From Desulfovibrionaceae bacterium UBA6814 (GTDB lineage: Bacteria; Desulfobacterota; Desulfovibrionia; Desulfovibrionales; Desulfovibrionaceae): a DNA stretch of 6,661 bases. Each line of letters starts with the position of its first letter. Positions within the stretch are counted from its first letter, which is position 1. The notes beneath the pieces are model-generated. The model had not been told where the DNA came from. It worked only from the letters and a program-made list of their open reading frames with translations, and did no database searches. The DNA lies in the NCBI GenBank assembly GCA_002452635.1, contig DKEU01000014.1, positions 879 to 7,539 on the forward strand, written 5' to 3'. A program made the position numbers and the translations under genes. This document shows positions 1-4,531 of the stretch, one piece after another.

Positions 1-746
1 GCTGCGTCAAGCCGCCGGTGATCTACGGCGACGTGAGCCGGCCCCGGCCCATGACCGTGGAGTGGTTCCGTCACGCCCAGTCCCTGACCAGGAGGCCCAT
101 GAAGGGCATGCTCACCGGCCCGGTGACCATCCTGTGCTGGAGCTTCGTGCGCGACGACCAGCCGCGCAGCGCCACCTGCCGCCAGATCGCCCTGGCCGTC
201 CGCGACGAGGTGCTGGACCTGGAGACCGCGGGCGCGGCCATCATCCAGATCGACGAACCCGCCCTGCGCGAGGGCCTGCCCCTGCGCCGCGAGGACCACG
301 AGGCCTACCTGCGCTGGGCCGTGGACTGCTTCCGCCTGGCCGCCAACGGGGTGCGCGACCAGACCCAGGTGCACACCCACATGTGCTACGCCGAGTTCAA
401 CGAGATCATCGCGGCCATCGCGGAGATGGACGCAGACGTGATCAGCATCGAGGCCAGCCGCAGCCGCATGGAGCTCCTGGAGGCCTTCTCCCGCTTCCGC
501 TACCCCAACGACATGGGCCCGGGGGTGTACGACATCCACAGCCCGCGCGTGCCCCCGGCGGAGGAGATGGCGGACCTGCTGCGCCGCGCCGCCGCAGTCG
601 TCCCGGTGGAGCAGCTCTGGGTGAACCCGGATTGCGGGCTCAAGACCCGCGACTGGCCCGAGACCCTGGCCAGCCTGCGCAACCTGGTGCAGGCCGCGGC
701 CACCCTGCGCCGGGAGCTGGCGTCCGCAGGGGCCGGGGCCCCATGA
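1..746 (+). CDS. metE: Cobalamin-independent methionine synthase, C-terminal catalytic part (5' end cut by window)
   Basis: MetE transfers the methyl group of 5-methyltetrahydropteroyl-polyglutamate to homocysteine in the cytoplasm, the last step of methionine synthesis, without vitamin B12. The frame is open from base 3 and gives 247 residues that follow the E. coli MetE C-terminal domain almost motif for motif: KPPVIYGDVSRP, KGMLTGPVTIL, QIDEPALREGLPL, THMCYAEF, YDIHSPRVP and WVNPDCGLKTR. The expected zinc/homocysteine ligands are present: His (378-380) and Cys (384-386) in HMC, Glu (450-452) in SIEAS, and Cys (633-635) in NPDCG. The family's catalytic His is at 537-539. About 500 N-terminal residues of the usual ~760 lie outside the window. 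The stop codon overlaps the next gene's start (ATGA, 743-746), indicating one operon with the small gene and metF. Nothing suggests damage. Confidence 0.97.
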   Translation, partial: CVKPPVIYGDVSRPRPMTVEWFRHAQSLTRRPMKGMLTGPVTILCWSFVRDDQPRSATCRQIALAVRDEVLDLETAGAAIIQIDEPALREGLPLRREDHEAYLRWAVDCFRLAANGVRDQTQVHTHMCYAEFNEIIAAIAEMDADVISIEASRSRMELLEAFSRFRYPNDMGPGVYDIHSPRVPPAEEMADLLRRAAAVVPVEQLWVNPDCGLKTRDWPETLASLRNLVQAAATLRRELASAGAGAP

Positions 747-1090
747 ACTACTACGCGGCCGTGGGCGAGATCGAGGCCCGGCTCCGGGGCGCGGCCCTGC
801 CGCCCCGCACCGCCGGGTTCTTCCGGGCGCTCAAGGCGCTCCTGCTCCTGGGCCGCACCGACCTGGTGGCGTCCCTGTGCCAGGCCTTCGCCCGATCCCT
901 GCCCGCGCCCGGCGCGGGCAGGGGCCTGGCCCTGGAGCCGCCTCCCGGCCCCGAGGCCTTGCGCCCTTCCGGCATCGTCCCGGGGGAGCGCGCCCTGGAC
1001 AACCTCCTGACCTGCATCGAGCTGGCGCGGCTGCACGCCTCCCGGAGAGAAGCACTGCACGCCGGGCTGTTCATGGTGATCGCCCTATGA
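743..1090 (+). CDS. Uncharacterised 115-residue protein between metE and metF
   Basis: I do not recognise this protein. The reading frame starts at an ATG sharing the ATGA of the metE stop and ends at a TGA sharing the ATGA of the metF start. That double overlap is the main reason to call it a real, translationally coupled gene. A modest purine-rich stretch (GCAGGGG) lies about 10 bases before the start. The predicted protein is soluble and Ala/Leu/Arg-rich. It has a likely helical N-terminal half (about residues 3-50, including FFRALKALLLLGRTDLVASL), a Pro/Gly-rich linker at about 51-75, and a second helical stretch at about 80-110 (ERALDNLLTCIELARLH). I see no signal peptide, convincing membrane helix, cofactor motif or CxxC pair. 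Its position suggests a role tied to methyl transfer or folate handling, such as an accessory or regulatory partner, but that is inference from context only. In DNA this GC-rich a chance open frame is possible, which limits confidence. Confidence 0.72.
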   Translation: MNYYAAVGEIEARLRGAALPPRTAGFFRALKALLLLGRTDLVASLCQAFARSLPAPGAGRGLALEPPPGPEALRPSGIVPGERALDNLLTCIELARLHASRREALHAGLFMVIAL

Positions 1091-1971
1091 AGATACGCAC
1101 CCTGATGGAGGGCCGCCGGCCCTTCCTGTCCCTGGAGTTCTTCCCGCCCAAGGCGCGGGAGCAGTGGCCCGGATTCTTCGCCAAGGCGGAGCTGCTGGCC
1201 CGCCTCTCCCCCCTGTTCGCCTCGGTCACCTACGGCGCGGGCGGGGGAACCCAGGACAACACCCGGGACGTGGCCACCCGGATGCGGCGGCAGCTCGGCC
1301 TCCCCACCATGGCCCACCTCACCTGCGTGGGCGCGAGCCGCGACCGGGTGGCCCGTTTCGTGGACGGCCTGCTGGCCGACGGCGTGGACAACGTGCTGGC
1401 CCTGCGCGGCGACGCGCCCGCCGCCGCCCTCCCGGACGCAAGCTCGGACTTCGCCCACGCCTCGGACCTGGTGGAGTTCCTGGCCCGGGGCTGGCCCGAG
1501 CTGGGCCTGGCCGTGGCCTGCTATCCCGAGGCCCACCCGGAATCGCCCACCGTGGAGCAGGACCTGGCCTGGACCCGGCGCAAGCTCGACGCGGGCGCGG
1601 ACTTCGGGGTGACCCAGCTCTTCTTCGACGTGCGCCGCTACCAGGACTTCGCCGCCCGGCTGGGCAGGCTGGGCGCGGCCAAGCCCCTCATCCCCGGGGT
1701 GCTGCCCCTCTTGAGCATGCAGTCCCTGCACCGCATCCTCTCCCTGTGCGGGGCGAGCATCCCGGTGGCGCTGTACCTCGAACTCCAGGAGGCGCAACAG
1801 CAGGGCGGCCCCGCAGCGGTCCGGGCCCGGGGCGTGGACATCGCCCGCCGCCAGATGCGCGAGCTGCTGGCCCTGGGCGCGCCCGGCATCCACCTCTACA
1901 CCCTGAACAACGCGGACGCCTGCCTGGAGATCCTGGCGGGCGTCCCCGAACTGGCCGGGACCGCAAGCTGA
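1087..1971 (+). CDS. metF: 5,10-methylenetetrahydrofolate reductase (MTHFR)
   Basis: MetF is a cytoplasmic FAD enzyme that reduces 5,10-methylene-tetrahydrofolate to 5-methyl-tetrahydrofolate, the methyl donor used by MetE encoded just upstream. The 294-residue product matches the usual length of the bacterial enzyme and forms a single TIM-barrel domain. Family motifs run in order: LSLEFFPPK with the conserved Glu17, VTYGAGGGTQDNT (47-59), HLTCVGASRD (77-86), NVLALRGD with the conserved flavin-site Asp109, VTQLFFDV with the folate-contacting Gln177, IPGVLPL, and near the C-terminus GIHLYTLNNA. Glu17, Asp109 and Gln177 correspond to E. coli Glu28, Asp120 and Gln183. The start overlaps the stop of the small upstream gene (ATGA, 1087-1090). 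No good Shine-Dalgarno sequence precedes it, so translation probably depends on re-initiation by ribosomes finishing that gene. The electron donor (NADH or another) cannot be read from the sequence. Confidence 0.97.
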   Translation: MKIRTLMEGRRPFLSLEFFPPKAREQWPGFFAKAELLARLSPLFASVTYGAGGGTQDNTRDVATRMRRQLGLPTMAHLTCVGASRDRVARFVDGLLADGVDNVLALRGDAPAAALPDASSDFAHASDLVEFLARGWPELGLAVACYPEAHPESPTVEQDLAWTRRKLDAGADFGVTQLFFDVRRYQDFAARLGRLGAAKPLIPGVLPLLSMQSLHRILSLCGASIPVALYLELQEAQQQGGPAAVRARGVDIARRQMRELLALGAPGIHLYTLNNADACLEILAGVPELAGTAS

Positions 1972-1987
1972 GCCGCCGCCCCACGCA

Positions 1988-2032
1988 AAAAGCCCCCGGA
2001 ACCAACCCATCGTGGGGGCTCCGGGGGCTTTT
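1988..2032. terminator. Bidirectional intrinsic terminator between metF and the PaaK-type ligase gene
   Basis: A perfect 13-base inverted repeat, AAAAGCCCCCGGA (1988-2000) against TCCGGGGGCTTTT (2020-2032), gives a GC-rich stem bordered by A and T runs, so it can terminate transcription from either side. It lies 17 bases after the metF stop and 19 bases before the end of the convergent ligase gene, exactly where both transcripts need to end. The loop contains a smaller possible hairpin, CCCA-TCG-TGGG (2006-2016). Confidence 0.88.
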
Positions 2033-2051
2033 CCGTGGCGGCCGGGGCCGC

Positions 2052-3338
2052 CTAGTCGTACCGCTCGTCCACCGTGCGCTTGGTCTTGCCGAAGGTGCGG
2101 GGCAGGGTGAGCGGGTCCACGATCTCCACCACGGGCCGGGCCATGAGCGCCTTGTGCAGGGTGTTCCCCACCCTGGCCGCCAGGTCCGCGTCGTTGCCGG
2201 CCTGGGCCGCCTCCCGCCGCTCCGCCTTGAGCAGCAGGTGGTCCTTGCCCTCCCTGCGGGTCAGCACGATCTGGTACTCGCTGGACAGGTCGGTGAACTT
2301 CTCCAGCACCGCCGCGATCTGGCCGGGGTAGATGTTCACCCCGCGGAAGATGATCATGTCGTCGGACCGGCCCAGGATCTTGTCGTGCCGCGGCAGCTTG
2401 ACCCCGCAGGAACACTCCCCGGGCAGGAGCCGGGTCAGGTCCCGGGTGCGGTAGCGGATCAGCGGCGAGGCCTGCTTGCACAGGGTGGTCACCACCATCT
2501 CGCCCACCTCGCCCGGGGCCACGGGCGCGAGGGTCTCGGGGTCCAGTATCTCCAGGATGTAGAAGTCGGCCCAGTAGTGGATGCCCTCGTGCGCCATGCA
2601 CTCCAGGCCCGCGCCCGGGCCGTACAGCTCGGTCATGCCCGAGATGTCGAAGCTGTGCTCAAGGCCCAGCATCTCCTCGAACCGCGCCCGCATCTTGGGC
2701 GAGTGCGGCTCGGCCCCGAAGATGCACGCCTTGAGTTTGAGCTGGTCCCGCAGCCCGTACTTCTCCACCTCCTCGCCCAAGAGCAGCGCCATGCTCGCGG
2801 TGGAGCACAGGCAGGTGGTGCCCAGGTCGGTCAACAGCTGCATCTGGATCTCCATGTTGCCCGGCCCGATGGGCAGGGCCATGGCCCCGAAATGCTCGCA
2901 CCCCAACTGGAACCCCGCGCCCGCGGTCCACAGCCCGTAGCCCACGCACACCTGCACCCGGTCCAGGGTGGTGAGGCCCGCCAGCTCGTAGCAGCGCGCC
3001 ATCATCACCTTCCAGGCGTCGATGTCCGCCTGGGTGTAGGACAGCACTTTGCGCTTGCCCGTGGTGCCGCTGGACGCGTGGATGCGCACCACCTGCTCCT
3101 CGGGCACGGACAACAGCGGCAGGGGATAGCCCGCGCGCAGGTCCTCCACCGAGGTCAGGGGCAGCCGGACGAGGTCGTCCAGGCTCCGCACGTCCCCGGG
3201 CGCGACCCCCGCAGCCGAGAGCTTCTCCCGGTAGGCCGGGCACCCGGCAAAGGCGTGCTGTACTGTCCACTGGAGCCCTTCCAACTGGATGCGGGCCAGT
3301 TTTTCGGCGTCCAGGTCGGGAATGAATCGATGCTGCAT
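2052..3338 (-). CDS. Phenylacetate-CoA ligase family enzyme (PaaK-like)
   Basis: This cytoplasmic adenylate-forming ligase activates an aryl acid, typically phenylacetate, to its CoA thioester using ATP, via an acyl-AMP intermediate. The 428-residue product has the PaaK length (~430) and organisation. These are the family N-terminus with LEGLQWTVQHAF, the ATP-binding loop SSGTTGKRK (89-97), GMTELYGPG (234-242), RYRTRD (295-300), a Cys pair in GECSCG (307-312), the hinge GRSDDMIIFRGVNIYP (323-338), and a C-terminal cap ending GKTKRTVDERYD. I chose the ATG at 3338 because MQHRFIPDLD aligns with known PaaK starts; the open frame further upstream is low-complexity and not PaaK-like. A weak GAGAG lies 8 bases before the start. 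The gene is convergent with metF, divergent from the prepilin peptidase gene, and alone: no phenylacetate degradation or indolepyruvate oxidoreductase genes are in view. The natural substrate could be another aryl acid, so I give no gene symbol. Confidence 0.94.
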   Translation of the reverse strand: MQHRFIPDLDAEKLARIQLEGLQWTVQHAFAGCPAYREKLSAAGVAPGDVRSLDDLVRLPLTSVEDLRAGYPLPLLSVPEEQVVRIHASSGTTGKRKVLSYTQADIDAWKVMMARCYELAGLTTLDRVQVCVGYGLWTAGAGFQLGCEHFGAMALPIGPGNMEIQMQLLTDLGTTCLCSTASMALLLGEEVEKYGLRDQLKLKACIFGAEPHSPKMRARFEEMLGLEHSFDISGMTELYGPGAGLECMAHEGIHYWADFYILEILDPETLAPVAPGEVGEMVVTTLCKQASPLIRYRTRDLTRLLPGECSCGVKLPRHDKILGRSDDMIIFRGVNIYPGQIAAVLEKFTDLSSEYQIVLTRREGKDHLLLKAERREAAQAGNDADLAARVGNTLHKALMARPVVEIVDPLTLPRTFGKTKRTVDERYD

Positions 3339-3385
3339 GAAACCGCTCTCGCTTGCTGAGATAGTGAGAAAACTTGTCGGCACGG

Positions 3386-3401
3386 TGGAAACAACGTACC
3401 A
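3386..3401 (-). promoter_or_regulatory. Possible sigma-54-like promoter for the PaaK-type ligase gene
   Basis: Read on the minus strand, this stretch is TGGTACG, four bases, then TTCCA. It matches the sigma-54 -24/-12 pattern (TGGCACG, four bases, TTGCA) in spacing and most bases. The highly conserved G of the -12 GC is C here, which is a serious mismatch. Transcription would start near 3376, about 38 bases before the ligase ATG at 3338. No clear sigma-70 alternative stands out on this strand. Weak candidate only. Confidence 0.22.
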
Positions 3402-3464
3402 GGGGGCTCGGCCCCGCGGCCGGGAAACCTTGCACCAAAACCCGACGGGCTTCAACTGCGCGCC

Positions 3465-4259
3465 ATGAGCTTCGCGACCCTTTTCCCCCAGTACTTTCCC
3501 TGGTTGGCCCTGGTCCTGGGCCTGTGCCTGGGCAGCTTCGCCACCGCCTGCGTGCACCGCTACCTGGCCGGCCAGACCGTGCTCAACCCGCCCCGCTCCT
3601 ACTGCCCCCACTGCGAGCGCCAGCTCAAGTGGTGGGAGAACATCCCGCTGGCGAGCTACATCCTGCTGCGCGGCCGCTGCTCCTGCGAGCGGCGCGAGCC
3701 CATCGGCTCCCGCTACATCGCCCTGGAGGCCCTGTCCGGGGCCTTCGCCCTGGCCTTCGCCCTCAAGTGCGGCCCCAGCCCGGCCTTCCTGGTCTACGTG
3801 GCCTTCACCACCGCCCTGCTCATCGCCAGCTTCATCGACTTCGCCGAGTACATCCTGCCCGACGGCATCACCCTCACCGGCGCGGCCGCGGCCCTCATCT
3901 GCGCCCCGCTGTTCCTGGGGGTCCCGCTCTTCGACTCGGCCCTGGGCGCCATCCTGGGCGCGGGACTGTTCTGGGCCCTGCAGGTGGGCTACCGCCTGCT
4001 GCGCAAGGACGAGGGCATGGGCACCGGCGACATCAAGCTCATGGCCCTGCTCGGCGCGCTCAACGGCTGGCAGGCCCTGCCCTTCACCATCCTGGCGGGC
4101 TCGGTCTCGGCCCTGGCCGCCTCCCTCTTCTACCTGCGCAAGACCGACGCCCTGGGCCTGAAGACCGCCGTGCCCTTCGGCCCCTTCCTCACCCTGGGCG
4201 GCCTGCTCGCCCCCCTGGTGGCCGACCGGGTCACCGCCTGGTACCTGGGCCTGCTCTAG
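3465..4259 (+). CDS. pilD: Type IV prepilin peptidase / N-methyltransferase
   Basis: This inner-membrane aspartic protease cleaves the leader of type IV prepilins or type II secretion pseudopilins, and in the bifunctional form also methylates the new N-terminal residue. The 264-residue product is mostly hydrophobic, with about eight membrane segments predicted by eye. The first contains GSFATACVHRYL, the family GSF-x-N-x-x-x-x-R type signature. The cytoplasmic loop has CPHC (47-50), LKWWENIPLASY and RGRCSC (C72, C74). The two catalytic aspartates are Asp125 in SFIDFAEYILPD and Asp189 in the GxGD motif (GTGDIKLMALLGA). The second cysteine pair is C-x-C, not the usual C-x-x-C. The ATG is the only plausible in-frame start I see, and it has no convincing Shine-Dalgarno sequence. 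No pilin or secretion genes are adjacent, so the substrate is not decided; gspO would be the equivalent name in a type II secretion setting. Confidence 0.94.
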   Translation: MSFATLFPQYFPWLALVLGLCLGSFATACVHRYLAGQTVLNPPRSYCPHCERQLKWWENIPLASYILLRGRCSCERREPIGSRYIALEALSGAFALAFALKCGPSPAFLVYVAFTTALLIASFIDFAEYILPDGITLTGAAAALICAPLFLGVPLFDSALGAILGAGLFWALQVGYRLLRKDEGMGTGDIKLMALLGALNGWQALPFTILAGSVSALAASLFYLRKTDALGLKTAVPFGPFLTLGGLLAPLVADRVTAWYLGLL

Positions 4260-4263
4260 GCCC

Positions 4264-4277
4264 GGTACCCGGGTACC
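4264..4277. repeat. Perfect 14-base palindrome just after pilD
   Basis: GGTACCCGGGTACC is its own reverse complement and begins 5 bases after the pilD stop codon. It could fold as a 5-bp stem with a CCGG loop or serve as a symmetric protein-binding site. No T-run follows directly, so it is not a standard terminator on its own. Confidence 0.5.
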
Positions 4278-4300
4278 CTATACCTTCCCCGCCTTAACCG

Positions 4301-4320
4301 CCGGCTTTTCCCGGATTTTT
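4301..4320 (+). terminator. Weak candidate terminator downstream of pilD
   Basis: CCGG (4301-4304) and CCGG (4311-4314) can pair across a six-base CTTTTC loop and are followed by ATTTTT. The stem is only 4 bp, so this is weak. It is still the only stem-plus-T-run arrangement between pilD and the formate dehydrogenase promoter region. Confidence 0.3.
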
Positions 4321-4347
4321 ACCTGTCACGAAAAATAGCATTTTCAA

Positions 4348-4375
4348 TTGTGTTTCTCCAAACATCGTGTATGAT
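4348..4375 (+). promoter_or_regulatory. Probable sigma-70-type promoter of the formate dehydrogenase gene
   Basis: TTGTGT (4348-4353) and TATGAT (4370-4375) resemble -35 and -10 hexamers with a 16-base spacer. They sit in a noticeably AT-rich stretch (about 4315-4380) in otherwise very GC-rich DNA. Initiation would fall near 4382, giving an untranslated leader of about 150 bases before the ATG at 4532. The call is by eye and experimentally untested. Confidence 0.5.
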
Positions 4376-4381
4376 TCCCTA

Positions 4382-4518
4382 TGCCGGAAATTCCTACCGG
4401 CAAGGTATGGGGCACGTGGCGCCCCCAACGGGAACCGGTTCCGCCGGACCATCGGCAGGCTTCGACCCGGGCGGAGGATTGCCCGGCCGAGAGCCCCGCG
4501 ACGCCGAGTTCCGCAAGC
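4382..4518 (+). promoter_or_regulatory. Potentially structured 5' leader of the formate dehydrogenase mRNA
   Basis: Between the predicted transcription start and the ribosome binding site lies a series of inverted repeats. TGCCGG (4382-4387) pairs with CCGGCA (4397-4402). GGGGC (4409-4413) pairs with GCCCC (4421-4425). A perfect palindrome GGAACCGGTTCC lies at 4431-4442, with CCGG (4435-4438) alternatively pairing with CCGG (4444-4447). CCGGGC (4467-4472) pairs with GCCCGG (4481-4486) around a GGAGGATT loop. A competing fold pairs CCTACC (4393-4398) with GGTA-T-GG (4404-4410). The first hairpin begins almost exactly at the predicted start site, and two folds are mutually exclusive, which is what a regulatory leader could look like. 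Moco- and Wco-type riboswitches are known upstream of such enzymes, but I could not match their consensus by eye. GC-rich DNA makes chance hairpins common. Confidence 0.38.
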
Positions 4519-4525
4519 AAGGAGG
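4519..4525 (+). promoter_or_regulatory. Strong ribosome binding site of the formate dehydrogenase gene
   Basis: AAGGAGG is a full Shine-Dalgarno match, six bases before the ATG at 4532. It fixes that ATG as the start and is clearly the best ribosome binding site in the window. Confidence 0.93.
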
Positions 4526-4531
4526 ACCTCG

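Noticed and set aside
751..2601. A 616-codon open frame on the minus strand across metF and the ligase gene
   Set aside because: It overlaps two clearly recognised genes in other frames, and its product is low-complexity Gly/Pro/Arg/Ala/His sequence without family motifs.
1164..3359. A 731-codon open frame on the plus strand across metF and the ligase gene
   Set aside because: It runs out of frame through metF, through the terminator, then antisense to the ligase. This is a by-product of high GC content, not a gene.
3339..3611. N-terminal extension of the ligase beyond the ATG at 3338
   Set aside because: The in-frame upstream sequence has no PaaK similarity and would run through the promoter region into pilD on the opposite strand. 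The chosen start aligns with family members.
4382..4518. Cobalamin, cyclic-di-GMP or Moco riboswitch upstream of the formate dehydrogenase gene
   Set aside because: Some short strings (GGGAACCGG, GGCAA, TATGG) recall parts of known riboswitches, but the diagnostic boxes, such as GCCACTG of cobalamin riboswitches, are absent. I therefore assign no named class.
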